13,512 bases of DNA, taken from positions 1 to 13,512 of the forward strand of contig WVZH01000512.1 in NCBI GenBank assembly GCA_011772595.1, written 5' to 3'. Of this stretch, positions 5,981 to 13,512 are shown in pieces; position 1 is the first letter of the stretch; every line of letters begins with the position of its first letter. The stretch comes from Anaerolineales bacterium. Lineage in GTDB: Bacteria > Chloroflexota > Anaerolineae > Anaerolineales > E44-bin32. Made by a program: the position numbers and the translations under genes. The notes below the pieces were generated by a model. The model searched no databases, was not told the DNA's origin, and saw nothing but the letters and a program-made list of their open reading frames with translations.

Positions 5981-7840
5981 TCATCCGGAAGAAACGCTGG
6001 TTATTGACCCTCTGGCACGCAATCTATTAACATCATCGATCATTTCTTCTAGACCTAGCTCTCTGAGCTTTGCTTCGGTCGGTATGCCATCTTTATCCCA
6101 ACCGCTGAGTTGATAAAACTCGTCCAGCATTTGCTCAAAATCGTCCCGCTTGACAAAAGCACCTTGGGTGGGACCTTCTGGCACCGGCTCTTCCAAAACT
6201 CTAGCTGGGACATGGTCATCAGCTCTCGTGAAACCTTCACGTATGTTGAACACCCGGGTCAGGTTGAAGGTTCTTTCAGCTGTCTGAAGGATATCGCCAC
6301 CAGAGACCTTGAGGCCCGTTGCGGCCGATATTAATTCCCCATAATCATCAAAATCAATGTGGTATGAAACAAAGCGACACACTCCCATAATATCCGGCGC
6401 GGAGCGAGTGCACTGGTGGTCCTTGACCATTTGTGCCTTGCCGGTAATGGAATGCCGCTGCTCGCCGACAAAGAATAAGTTTGTCCAGATTCGATTATGG
6501 TCGGCACCTCGATCGTTAACTGCATAGGCAAGGACTTGTCCTGTCCCAGCGCGCGTCTCATACGCTGATTGTTCCAATCCTTTGCTATGCATCGCAAATC
6601 TTTCGGAGCCTTGGCCGAATCTCTTGGCTGCTTCACGTACACCCTCGGCCAGGATTTCGCCAATCCCTTCCCGATTGCCGATCATGTGGATCAGTTTAAA
6701 GTATGTATCTTCATCGCCGAAGCTCAACACCAGTCCACCCGTATCCTGGTCATTGATAATATCTTTCTCATAGCATTCGATAGCGAAGGCGATGATGTTA
6801 CCCGTGGATATCGTGTCGATCCCCAAATCGTTGCATAGATGATTTGCCTTGACGATAGCTTCCAAATTGCCGATTCCGCAATTTGCTCCCAGCATAGCCA
6901 ATGTCTCATATTCAGGCCCCTCGACGGATACGCCTTCGACGCGGCTGAATTTACTGCAAGCCATCGTACATCCAAAACACGCTCTGTGGCGGACGACAAT
7001 TTCTTCCTGCATCGTCTCTCCGCTAATGGCATCAGCATGTTCAAAGACGCCAATCTGATAGTTTCGTGTAGGCAAACAGGCATCCTCGTTTGACATGAGA
7101 ATGTGTCCTGCTGTCCCATACTCATGCATGTGCATGGCAACGGGGTGCTCAAGAATCTTGTTGCGCAATGCGACAATCTTCTCTTGGAATGCTTCTGGGG
7201 AAACCAACCGGATTTCCCCGTCACCGCGCACAACGATCGCTTTCAGGTTCTTTGAACCCATCAATGCTCCCATGCCGGTTCTGCCTGCCTGCCTACCCAA
7301 AGCGTGACAAATGCAAGCTATTTTCACCAACTTTTCACCGGCTGGACCGATGCACAGAATTTGAGCGTCTTCACCAAATTCATCCTTCAGTCGCTTTTCG
7401 GTAGCAATAGTCCCGAGCCCCCATAATTGCGAGGCGTCGCGAAACTCGATAGTGTCATTGTTGATCCATAAGCATACCGGCTTTGGGCTTTTACCTTTGA
7501 TTGTGATAACGTCGTAGCCGGCATACCGTATTTCTGGTCCAATGTGTCCACCGACTACGCTGTCCCCATAGCCTCCTGTCGCTGGTGACTTGCTAATGAT
7601 GCTGAGTTTTGAACCTGGGGCGCTCGTGCCAGTCAAAGGCCCGGTGGACAGGATCATTAGGTTATCAGGTGAGAGAGGCGCCGTTTCGGGCGTCACACTG
7701 TCATAGAGAATCTTGGCTCCAATTCCGCGTCCTCCAAGGAACCTCTCGCGCAGTTCTTGGTCTATTGGCTCTTTGGTTATGCTCTGGGAGCTCAAATCAA
7801 TCTTGAGTAGTTTTCCTAAGGAGTTATCGCCTCTCCACAT
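5981..7840 (-). CDS. aor: Aldehyde:ferredoxin oxidoreductase (tungsten/molybdenum bis-pterin enzyme)
   Basis: This enzyme of the AOR family oxidises aldehydes to carboxylic acids, or runs in reverse with strong reductants, at a tungsten- or molybdenum-bispterin centre next to one [4Fe-4S] cluster. The cluster motif is CFGCTMAC (Cys288, Cys291, Cys295) with the distal ligand Cys488 in PDIMGVC, which matches the Pyrococcus AOR layout closely. The N-terminal block (KLLKIDLSS, then GGRGIGAKIL), the EYETLAMLG block and the DRGADHNR block are also family features. Start: ATG at 7840 with AGGAGG 9 bases upstream gives 619 residues. A reading from 7882 would place that ribosome site inside the coding region and add a basic tail, so it is rejected. 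It leads the minus-strand cluster, followed by the four-cluster ferredoxin and korDABC. Aldehydes from 2-oxoacid or amine breakdown are likely substrates; the specific one is unknown. Confidence 0.95.
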   Translation of the reverse strand: MWRGDNSLGKLLKIDLSSQSITKEPIDQELRERFLGGRGIGAKILYDSVTPETAPLSPDNLMILSTGPLTGTSAPGSKLSIISKSPATGGYGDSVVGGHIGPEIRYAGYDVITIKGKSPKPVCLWINNDTIEFRDASQLWGLGTIATEKRLKDEFGEDAQILCIGPAGEKLVKIACICHALGRQAGRTGMGALMGSKNLKAIVVRGDGEIRLVSPEAFQEKIVALRNKILEHPVAMHMHEYGTAGHILMSNEDACLPTRNYQIGVFEHADAISGETMQEEIVVRHRACFGCTMACSKFSRVEGVSVEGPEYETLAMLGANCGIGNLEAIVKANHLCNDLGIDTISTGNIIAFAIECYEKDIINDQDTGGLVLSFGDEDTYFKLIHMIGNREGIGEILAEGVREAAKRFGQGSERFAMHSKGLEQSAYETRAGTGQVLAYAVNDRGADHNRIWTNLFFVGEQRHSITGKAQMVKDHQCTRSAPDIMGVCRFVSYHIDFDDYGELISAATGLKVSGGDILQTAERTFNLTRVFNIREGFTRADDHVPARVLEEPVPEGPTQGAFVKRDDFEQMLDEFYQLSGWDKDGIPTEAKLRELGLEEMIDDVNRLRARGSITSVSSG

Positions 7841-8558
7841 ATATCTCCGCCTCCTAGGTGAATTCAGCTGGATCATGTCCAACCGAGGAGTAATACAAAT
7901 TGGAATCTTAATGAGAGAGAATTGAGCCAGGAGCTATGCGCCAAACACCGCAGCACAACGTAGTGGTTTGGAGACCCTTCCTATCTTCCTCAACTTGCAT
8001 CATCTCATCTAACCCAACTATGGCTATAATCCTTTTGAAAGAACAGTGGTCTCATCTATTAACCTTGTTTTTCTACGCTGGATATAGGACTATGCTACGG
8101 CCGAACGCTCGTTAGAGGATCGGCATTTCTCTTTACAATTAGAACCGATCTGACCCGTGCTTTTGTAATACTGTCGCCGACGAAATGGTCGGACCAGATT
8201 CGTAGTGAAAAAGACCCAGACGTGAGCCGAGCTGTTCCAACGGGAATCTCGGGATGGTCTTGCCACATTTTCCCGACAAGGATTAGTGTAGCATCATTCT
8301 TGGTGGCTACAAAGTTACTATCATCACCAAGTGTGTGGGAAGACTGGGTGGGAGGTAACCTCGAGCCTGGCATCACTACCTAAGTATCACCGATGAGTTC
8401 CATTTACCCAGAACTTATTCAAACCGTCACAGTTTGTATTCTTCAAGACGCGGTTGAAGGTTTCATTCCTGATGACACTTGTGATATTGTGAAGCAGGTT
8501 GTATGGGCTGTAATCACATTATCCTGAAGCGGCCATCTACACGGGAGACTCGGCGTTT
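7841..8558. other. 718-base divergent intergenic region
   Basis: This gap separates the minus-strand aor cluster from the plus-strand block and should hold the promoters of both. On the plus strand TTGAAA (8035-8040), 16 bases, then TATTAA (8057-8062) resembles a sigma70 promoter, and a perfect TATAAT sits at 8025-8030 without a well-spaced -35. Two open frames occur: 93 codons on the minus strand (8095-8376, GTG/ATG start with only a weak AGGT upstream) and 44 codons on the plus strand (8393-8527, no ribosome site). Neither resembles a protein I know, and both could be chance. No terminator or RNA gene was recognised. Confidence 0.4.
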
Positions 8559-8954
8559 ATGGAAGTTATTGTTCTCTTTCTCCTGATCCTTCTCGTCGCA
8601 CTTGTTGTAACCCTATTTGTGAAATCTCTTAGTAAATTGGATAAGAACATTCCCCACCTTACATTAAGCCATTTTGCCGAAGGGATCTCTAAAAAGCGTA
8701 TGGAAGAACGGTCCCGGTGGAAGGCGATCCTTTTTGTTTCCTATATAGTTAGCTTCGGTCTTACGTATTTGGCCGTGTTATTAGCTGAATGGTCGGCACT
8801 CTTTTCGATACTCGTTATAGCGTTGACCGTGATTACTGTCATACTTGGGATAACATGGTATTTATGGAGACAATGTTCTTCTAAAATGTATCCTAATCCA
8901 CCTCGCATGTCGTTACTGTGGGGTCAGGGATGCAACGTCAAATGCAAGCCTTGA
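8559..8954 (+). CDS. Small membrane protein with three predicted transmembrane helices, unknown function
   Basis: I do not recognise this 131-residue protein. The composition shows three hydrophobic segments: residues 3-21, roughly 55-76 and 80-103. A polar, basic stretch (22-54, including KKRMEERSR) lies between the first and second. By the positive-inside rule that loop faces the cytoplasm. The tail after residue 104 is short, with three cysteines (Cys106, Cys125, Cys129). GGGAG about 11 bases before the ATG gives a modest ribosome site. It stands alone on the plus strand between the divergent gap and the decarboxylase, 229 bases ahead of the latter. The hydrophobic pattern supports a real membrane protein, but no role can be assigned. 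Confidence 0.65.
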   Translation: MEVIVLFLLILLVALVVTLFVKSLSKLDKNIPHLTLSHFAEGISKKRMEERSRWKAILFVSYIVSFGLTYLAVLLAEWSALFSILVIALTVITVILGITWYLWRQCSSKMYPNPPRMSLLWGQGCNVKCKP

Positions 8955-9039
8955 ATCCTGATGAGGATGCGCGAAAATCAAGGGGTAGCGCACACGCTGA
9001 CAGCGGAGCTCAATCGTTAGGCTTTCCCTGGCAGTGGTT

Positions 9040-9165
9040 ATGCCCAAGCAATCTAGAAGTACCACAATAGTCGCCAAACGTAATCAAAGGAATTCATGCA
9101 GTAAAGTCTGCGATTATGCTGAGGTTTGCGAAAATCCTATCTGTCTGAAGATAGACGCACAATAG
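9040..9165 (+). CDS. Possible 41-residue Cys-rich small protein upstream of the decarboxylase
   Basis: This short open frame ends 18 bases before the decarboxylase ATG. The first half is basic (MPKQSRS..., AKRNQR) and the second half carries four cysteines spaced C-x3-C-x5-C-x4-C (Cys20, 24, 30, 35) in CSKVCDYAEVCENPICLK. That spacing could bind zinc or an iron-sulfur cluster. There is no clear Shine-Dalgarno site before the ATG, although GTG at 9034 is an alternative start. I know no family with this sequence. It may be a real co-transcribed small protein, a leader peptide or chance. Confidence 0.3.
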   Translation: MPKQSRSTTIVAKRNQRNSCSKVCDYAEVCENPICLKIDAQ

Positions 9166-9183
9166 AGAGCGAGGCGGGGCATC

Positions 9184-10677
9184 ATGAATCACGAGAGTCC
9201 AATCCCGTTGGAAGAGACGCTTGACCCCATGGATTGGGAAGCGATGCGGGCACTAGGTCATAGGATGGTCGATGACGTGATCGATTATTTGAAAACCGTT
9301 CGCGAGCGCCCTGCTTGGCGGCACGCTCCGGATGAGGTTAAGTCGCATTTCACCGCGCCATTGCCCCGTGATCCGACACCTCCGGAGGAGGTCTACAACG
9401 AGTTTCTAGAGTACGTGTTGCCCTATCCTGTTGGCAACATCCATCCGCGTTTCTGGGGATGGGTATTCGGGACAGGTACGGTCTTCGGCGCCTTTGCCGA
9501 GTTACTGGCTGCCACAATGAATGTTGGTGCCAGTGGCGCGCTCGCCTACCACAGCGCCAGCTATGTTGAGAAGCAGGTAATCGATTGGTTCAAGGAAATG
9601 CTGGGTTTCCCAACGTCGACCGCTGGTCTACTCACAAGTGGATGTTCAGCATCAAACATGATTGGACTTGGCCTCGCTTGCAACATGATGGCTGGATATG
9701 ATTTTCGCCGCGAGGGTGTCTCAGCAGCACAAAAAAAGATGATCTTCTATGCGTCGCAGGAGATTCACAGCTCTGTGCCGAAGGCTCTCGAGTTACTCGG
9801 TATTGGTTCTAGTTCGCTCCGTCTTCTTCCCGTCAATAATCAATATCAGATTGATATAAACGCGCTTAACGCGGCTATCGAACGTGATCGTCAAGATGGA
9901 GATCAGCCAATCTGTGTGATCGGGGCGGCCGGGACAACCAACACGGGCGCGGTTGACGACCTCGTAGCCCTGGCAGAGATTGCTGAGCGGAAACGACTTT
10001 GGTTCCACGTTGATGGGGCTTTCGGCGCATGGGCTGCCCTGGCACCGAAGTCACGTCATCTTGTAGCCGGAATTGAGCGTGCTGACTCGCTTGCGTTTGA
10101 CCTGCATAAGTGGATGTATATGCCATACGACATTGGCTGCATCCTAGTGAAAAGTGAGGAATATCTCGCAAAGTCTTTCTCAGTGACGCCTGCTTATTTG
10201 GAGCACGGCGTGGGAGATCGAGGTTTAACGGGATCTGATCTTCCCTGGTTTGGCACCTACGGCCTGCAGCTTTCGCGCGGATTCCGAGCCCTCAAGGCAT
10301 GGATGTCGTTGAAGCAACATGGCGCGAACAAATATAGTCGGCTGATTCAACAAAACATTGATCAAGCTCACTACTTAGCCCAACTTGTGGATTCGGCTGC
10401 GGAACTGGAGCTTGCGGCTCCAGTAATTCTGAATGTCGTATGTTTCCGCTTCACTGCTCCCGATGTCGAAGACCGCGCGTTGAATGAGCTGAATAAACAG
10501 ATCGAGATTGAGCTACAGGAACGAGGGGTCGCCGTGATATCAGGGACTTCACTGGGAGGCAACTACGTTCTGCATCTCGCGCATTGTAATCATCGAACAA
10601 GTTTGCGCGACTTTGACGAATTGATCCGACATGTCATCCGGATCGGAAAGGACTTGGCTGAACCCGCTTCAGCATAG
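9184..10677 (+). CDS. PLP-dependent aromatic-L-amino-acid-type decarboxylase (group II)
   Basis: This 497-residue protein is a full-length group II pyridoxal-phosphate decarboxylase, acting in the cytoplasm on an L-amino acid to give an amine and CO2. It has HPRFWGW in the N-terminal part, TSGCSASNMIGL, HVDGAFGAW with the PLP-pyridine Asp, and DLHKWMY with the PLP lysine Lys309. C-terminally, DLPWFGTYGLQLSRG is typical of the bacterial subgroup related to tyrosine/tryptophan/DOPA decarboxylases. The actual amino acid cannot be read with confidence; glutamate- or sulfinoalanine-decarboxylase activity is less likely. The start is supported by the purine-rich GAGGCGGGG just upstream of the ATG. 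An amine product could be oxidised to an aldehyde and then by the nearby AOR, but the two are not in one operon. Confidence 0.9.
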   Translation: MNHESPIPLEETLDPMDWEAMRALGHRMVDDVIDYLKTVRERPAWRHAPDEVKSHFTAPLPRDPTPPEEVYNEFLEYVLPYPVGNIHPRFWGWVFGTGTVFGAFAELLAATMNVGASGALAYHSASYVEKQVIDWFKEMLGFPTSTAGLLTSGCSASNMIGLGLACNMMAGYDFRREGVSAAQKKMIFYASQEIHSSVPKALELLGIGSSSLRLLPVNNQYQIDINALNAAIERDRQDGDQPICVIGAAGTTNTGAVDDLVALAEIAERKRLWFHVDGAFGAWAALAPKSRHLVAGIERADSLAFDLHKWMYMPYDIGCILVKSEEYLAKSFSVTPAYLEHGVGDRGLTGSDLPWFGTYGLQLSRGFRALKAWMSLKQHGANKYSRLIQQNIDQAHYLAQLVDSAAELELAAPVILNVVCFRFTAPDVEDRALNELNKQIEIELQERGVAVISGTSLGGNYVLHLAHCNHRTSLRDFDELIRHVIRIGKDLAEPASA

Positions 10678-10703
10678 TTCCGTACTTAAGGTATCGTTTC
10701 GGT

Positions 10704-10753
10704 CTGGGGTTCACTAAACCCCAGTTATCTCGCCTTGGTAACCCGGCGGGTTT
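10704..10753 (+). terminator. Tandem hairpin terminator candidate after the decarboxylase
   Basis: CTGGGGTT (10704-10711), loop CACTA, AACCCCAG (10717-10724) form a perfect 8-bp GC-rich stem, followed by TTATCT. A second stem, AACCC-GGC-GGGTT, at 10740-10752 runs into TTGTTG. The first lies 27 bases after the decarboxylase stop. The U tracts are short, so termination may be imperfect, but the placement and stem strength fit an intrinsic terminator ending the decarboxylase transcript. Confidence 0.6.
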
Positions 10754-10937
10754 GTTGCTAGAGAAGGTGGATGGCTTGGTGAGGTACGGGAAGATGGGGT
10801 CTGCATCTCCAGAACCGCCAAGTTACTAACCGAGAAGAATGTCGCGGGATCGGATGTGGCCTCTCTAGCACGATCAGTATATTCAATGCCAGTTGGTTAT
10901 CAGACATTCAGAATCCTCGTGTATTAAGGAGTGGAAC

Positions 10938-11630
10938 ATGATGGTTGATGTTGATCGAGAAATTGTGGAAATTCATGGCGGTGAGTTCCTGATGGGTTCT
11001 GATTCTGAGGGAGACCATACTCCAGTTCACAAGGTGTACATTGACTCCTTCTATATGGACAGATATGAGGTGTCCAACCAGAAGTACCTTCGATTCTGTG
11101 AAGCAACCAGGCACCGATTGCCAGAATTCTGGGGCATGGATGGTTTTAGGTGCGGCCCTGATTACCTCAACCATCCAGTGATTGGGATCAGTTGGGATGA
11201 CGCAGTCGAGTATGCGGCTTGGTGTGATATGAGGCTTCCGACAGAGGCAGAGTGGGAGTATGCGGCTCGTGGAGGATTGGTAGGTATGAACTACCCAAAT
11301 GGGGCCGAGATACATCCATCGGACGGGAACTACAAGGGATCACAATTGGGTGGCCCAGTCGCAGTCGGTAGTTATCCACCAAACAACTTCAGCCTCTTTG
11401 ATATGCAAGGAAATGTTGTTGAGTGGGTTTGGGACTTCCACAAGCCGGATTATTACGCATCAAGCCCCAGGTCAAATCCATCGGGGCCGGAATTCGGTAG
11501 GTTTAGAGTGATCCGCGGGGGTGGCTGGCACTCCGGACGTATTTGCAACAGCGTGTATTGGAGGAACGCGCTTCCACAAAATTGGGTGGATTTCAACGTG
11601 GGTTTCCGCTGCGCTAAAGACATTGAGTGA
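10938..11630 (+). CDS. Formylglycine-generating-enzyme (SUMF1) fold protein lacking the catalytic Cys pair
   Basis: The FGE/sulfatase-modifying-factor fold is evident: GGEFLMGSDSEGD near the N-terminus, HKVYIDSFYMDRYEVSNQKY, RLPTEAEWEYAARGG, DMQGNVVEWVWD, then RVIRGGGWHS and GFRCA at the C-terminus. In true FGEs the block after RGG has two catalytic, copper-binding cysteines (human Cys336 and Cys341). Here the corresponding places are Ser199 and Asn204, with a single Cys203 beside the second. It is therefore unlikely to convert sulfatase Cys/Ser to formylglycine and belongs with the many SUMF1-fold proteins of other roles (PvdO- or EgtB-like enzymes, ligand-binding proteins). The start at ATG 10938 has AAGGAG 6 bases upstream and gives 230 residues; a reading from 10893 would include that ribosome site. 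No sulfatase gene is in the window. Confidence 0.85.
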   Translation: MMVDVDREIVEIHGGEFLMGSDSEGDHTPVHKVYIDSFYMDRYEVSNQKYLRFCEATRHRLPEFWGMDGFRCGPDYLNHPVIGISWDDAVEYAAWCDMRLPTEAEWEYAARGGLVGMNYPNGAEIHPSDGNYKGSQLGGPVAVGSYPPNNFSLFDMQGNVVEWVWDFHKPDYYASSPRSNPSGPEFGRFRVIRGGGWHSGRICNSVYWRNALPQNWVDFNVGFRCAKDIE

Positions 11631-11896
11631 ACCGCCGATCAAAAGCTCTTAAACAGTCTGGAAGGGCTAGGAGACTGATGCGGTTTCGCCCAGAGTTGGT
11701 GTATGATCGAGATGGAAAGCGCGCAGCTCGCCAAAGAGTATGTGGGACAGATCTTGACCTAGCCCGTCGGCCTTTCCTCTTTGAACAGCCGGTTCAAGCA
11801 CAAGTAGACAGCCAGTCCAGTGCTCTGCATTGTGAGGCTTCGCAAGATTGATCCAACATTCAAAATTGTTTGCACATTTCAATCTGGAGGAAAAGT

Positions 11897-12541
11897 ATGC
11901 GTACGATTGACATGCGGACTTGGTCTCGTCACGAACACTTTAGGATCTTTAGCGGATTCGACCATCCACACTTCGGTATGTGTGCGAATGTTGACCTGAC
12001 GACATTTTATCCGTTCGTAAAGCAGCGTGAACATTCAATTAGTGTGGCGATCATGTACATGATCGCACGCACAGCGAATGCCATCCCTGAGTTTCGGTAT
12101 CGCATTCGAGCGAGAAATGTCGTTGAACACGAGACGGTACACCCTTCTACCACCATTCTTGTGGATGAGGATCTATTTAGCTTCTGTATGGTTGACTATG
12201 TTGAAGATTTCTCGGAATTTGCAGCGAGGGCCGCTGAGAAAATCGCGTACGTGAAGGAACATCTCACGTTGGAAGACGAAGCAGGACAAGACAACTTGTT
12301 GTTCATGACGGCAATACCTTGGGTCTCATTTACGAGCTTCATGCATCCATTCCATTTGGATCCGGCGGATTCTGTGCCTAGGTTTGCTTGGGGAAAATTC
12401 TTCAAAGAAGGGGAACTCCTGAAAATGCCGTTGAGTGTGCATGGGCACCATGCTCTCATGGATGGAATTCACGTCGGCAGGTTCTATACGCTCGTCCAAG
12501 ATTACTTCCATCATCCTGAATCCGTGATGGGAGAAGCATAG
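11897..12541 (+). CDS. Chloramphenicol-acetyltransferase-like (CAT, type A fold) protein
   Basis: This 214-residue protein has the trimeric CAT fold and probably transfers an acyl group from a CoA thioester. Near the C-terminus HGHHALMDGIHVGRF contains the HxxxD motif (His185 as general base, Asp189). Upstream, IPWVSFTSF holds the Ser that matches CAT Ser148, and RFAWGKFFKEGELLKMPLSV fits the strand before the catalytic loop. HPSTTILVDEDLFSF is also a CAT block. Length equals true CATs. Start: ATG 11897 has GGAGG 6 bases upstream; a longer frame from 11870 has no ribosome site. It lies 266 bases after the SUMF1-fold gene, on the same strand. Many chromosomal CAT-like proteins do not act on chloramphenicol, so an antibiotic-resistance role is not established by sequence. 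Confidence 0.9.
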   Translation: MRTIDMRTWSRHEHFRIFSGFDHPHFGMCANVDLTTFYPFVKQREHSISVAIMYMIARTANAIPEFRYRIRARNVVEHETVHPSTTILVDEDLFSFCMVDYVEDFSEFAARAAEKIAYVKEHLTLEDEAGQDNLLFMTAIPWVSFTSFMHPFHLDPADSVPRFAWGKFFKEGELLKMPLSVHGHHALMDGIHVGRFYTLVQDYFHHPESVMGEA

Positions 12542-12634
12542 GTGTTCAACGTTAGAATCGATAGAGAAGATCGGGGTTGTCGAGAGATTTGCCATCCATG
12601 CGGGTTAAACATGTCATTGAGAGTGCGATCATTA

Positions 12635-12658
12635 GTCAGGACCATAGCCTTTCCTGAC
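12635..12658. terminator. Inverted repeat between the CAT-like and methyltransferase-like genes
   Basis: GTCAGGA (12635-12641) and TCCTGAC (12652-12658) form a perfect 7-bp stem with a 10-base loop, 93 bases after the CAT-like stop. No U tract follows on the plus strand, so this may be a Rho-independent-like remnant, a processing hairpin or an operator rather than a strong terminator. Confidence 0.25.
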
Positions 12659-12756
12659 CGAGGACATGGTACCGGGTTTGGGGTCGTTTTACGGAACACT
12701 GGAATTCGAACAAGCTGATTTTCTCTTTAACGTGGAGGGTCGCCATCTATTAGGGG

Positions 12757-13329
12757 ATGTCTGTAATGGACCTTTTTTCTAAGTGGGCAAGGAGAGAGTA
12801 CAGAATAGAGCAGAGGGTAACAGCCACTCTGATCGCGGGCGTATTCTTTGTCGTGTTGCTACCTCTCTCAATTATCAAGACTTCTTCCGCGATCGACGCC
12901 TGGTTGGGAATTCCACGGATTGCGGGTGAGCTATTCAGGTATCTGGTAGGTGGGATCGTTATCCTTATTGGATTGGTCTTTGCCCTATGGTCGATTGCGG
13001 TTCAACTCACTCGGGGTCGTGGAACCCCGCTCCCAATGATGGCGACTCAGAACTTGCTGACATCAGGACCATTCAGGTATTGTCGCAATCCGATGACGTT
13101 GGGAGCCATCCTTCTCTATCTTGGAATTGGGATAGTGTTTGGCTCCATCTCAGCAATGGTGATCGTATTCTTCTTAGCTGGTTTGCTCATACTGTATCTC
13201 AAGAGAGTTGAGGAACGTGAACTCGAAGCGAGATTTGGAGACGCATACCTGGAATATAGAGACCAGACGCCGTTTCTGATTCCTCGGATTCGTCGCAATG
13301 AACCTGATGTCGATCAATCTTCTTTGTGA
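12757..13329 (+). CDS. Isoprenylcysteine carboxyl methyltransferase (ICMT/PEMT)-like membrane protein
   Basis: This integral membrane protein (190 residues) belongs to the bacterial methyltransferase family related to ICMT and phospholipid methyltransferases. The core motif GPFRYCRNPMTLGAILLYLG (from Gly104) matches the family RxxRNPMYxG block that binds S-adenosylmethionine, and RVEERELEARFGDAYLEYRDQTPFLIP supplies the second block (ExxxLxxxFGxxYxxY) near the C-terminus. Hydrophobic segments lie around residues 24-42, 60-80, 115-130 and 130-147. The natural substrate of these bacterial proteins is mostly unknown. The start is uncertain: ATG 12757 directly follows AGGGG, while ATG 12766 (Met4) sits 9 bases from it and may be better. 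No link to its neighbours is evident. Confidence 0.85.
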   Translation: MSVMDLFSKWARREYRIEQRVTATLIAGVFFVVLLPLSIIKTSSAIDAWLGIPRIAGELFRYLVGGIVILIGLVFALWSIAVQLTRGRGTPLPMMATQNLLTSGPFRYCRNPMTLGAILLYLGIGIVFGSISAMVIVFFLAGLLILYLKRVEERELEARFGDAYLEYRDQTPFLIPRIRRNEPDVDQSSL

Positions 13330-13474
13330 AATCATCTGGCTGTATAACATCGGTGAATGCGCCGGGATTGTCAGTCCGCCGGAATAGGTCATTCGACTTC
13401 GCTTTTGGCGGGCTTGCTCGGAATGTGCAGATGTATCAAGAGCTACGGTCATCTGCTCGCGGGGAGTACAAGCG

Positions 13475-13512
13475 ATGAGTAAGAATAGTATCGTTGCCCT
13501 GCTTCATGCCCT
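13475..13512 (+). CDS. Start of a gene running off the right edge (partial, unidentified)
   Basis: ATG at 13475 is preceded by GGGGAG (13461-13466) at 8 bases, a good ribosome site. The visible 12 full codons read MSKNSIVALLHA, then the window ends. This is too little to identify the product. The 145-base gap before it shows no clear terminator or promoter. Confidence 0.5.
   Translation, partial: MSKNSIVALLHA

Noticed and set aside
7841..7882. Upstream extension of the aldehyde oxidoreductase
   Set aside because: The added residues are basic and unlike the family, and the AGGAGG site for ATG 7840 lies within them.
8095..8376. 93-codon minus-strand open frame as a gene
   Set aside because: It has only a weak ribosome site, no recognisable domain, and it stands alone in a gap; described there instead.
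8393..8527. 44-codon plus-strand open frame
   Set aside because: No Shine-Dalgarno site, no known similarity; the length is compatible with chance.
11627..11851. 74-codon frame after the SUMF1-fold gene, overlapping its stop by 4 bases
   Set aside because: The start would be GTG with no clear ribosome site, and the composition is arginine-rich without any domain, like a shadow frame.
11897..12541. Reading the CAT-like gene as a resistance cassette on a mobile element
   Set aside because: No integrase, attC site, insertion sequence or terminal repeats were seen; the CAT fold alone does not show resistance.
12666..12782. 38-codon frame running into the methyltransferase-like gene
   Set aside because: It overlaps the start of a well-supported gene in another frame and has no ribosome site or known similarity.

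Overview
The window looks like bacterial DNA from an anaerobe. Most real starts have a good purine-rich Shine-Dalgarno site. The core genes encode oxygen-sensitive ferredoxin-linked enzymes: a tungsten/molybdopterin aldehyde oxidoreductase, a polyferredoxin and a four-subunit 2-oxoacid:ferredoxin oxidoreductase. Next to them are a B12-type acyl-CoA mutase subunit and a crotonase. I cannot name the organism from sequence alone; uncultured anaerobic lineages such as Chloroflexota or deltaproteobacterial groups carry similar gene sets, but this is only inference.

Layout. Left block (+ strand): acyl-CoA mutase large subunit (32-1645) and an enoyl-CoA hydratase/isomerase (1826-2605). Centre block (- strand, read from 7840 down to 2714): aldehyde:ferredoxin oxidoreductase, a four-cluster ferredoxin, a 191-base gap, then korD (delta), korA (alpha), korB (beta) and korC (gamma), with overlapping or closely spaced genes. 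A 718-base divergent gap (7841-8558) follows. Right block (+ strand): a small three-helix membrane protein, a possible tiny Cys-rich protein, an aromatic-amino-acid-type PLP decarboxylase, a hairpin terminator candidate, a formylglycine-generating-enzyme-fold protein that lacks the catalytic cysteines, a chloramphenicol-acetyltransferase-like protein, an isoprenylcysteine-methyltransferase-like membrane protein, and the first codons of another gene at the right edge.

How the genes could work together. The Kor/Vor enzyme turns amino-acid-derived 2-oxoacids into acyl-CoA and reduced ferredoxin. Such enzymes also release aldehydes as a side product, and the aldehyde oxidoreductase can oxidise these to acids while passing electrons to the same ferredoxin pool. 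The crotonase and mutase could process branched acyl-CoA products, for example in a valine/isobutyryl-CoA-like route. The decarboxylase is a second route for amino acids (amine, then aldehyde). This integrated picture is inference.

The most notable points are that the mutase keeps the methylmalonyl-CoA-type Tyr/Arg/Tyr/His residues but has lost several other conserved active-site residues, that the crotonase has Gln in place of its second catalytic Glu, and that the sulfatase-modifying-factor-fold protein has no catalytic Cys pair. Together they suggest altered or unknown substrates. No mobile element, CRISPR array, tRNA or rRNA was seen.
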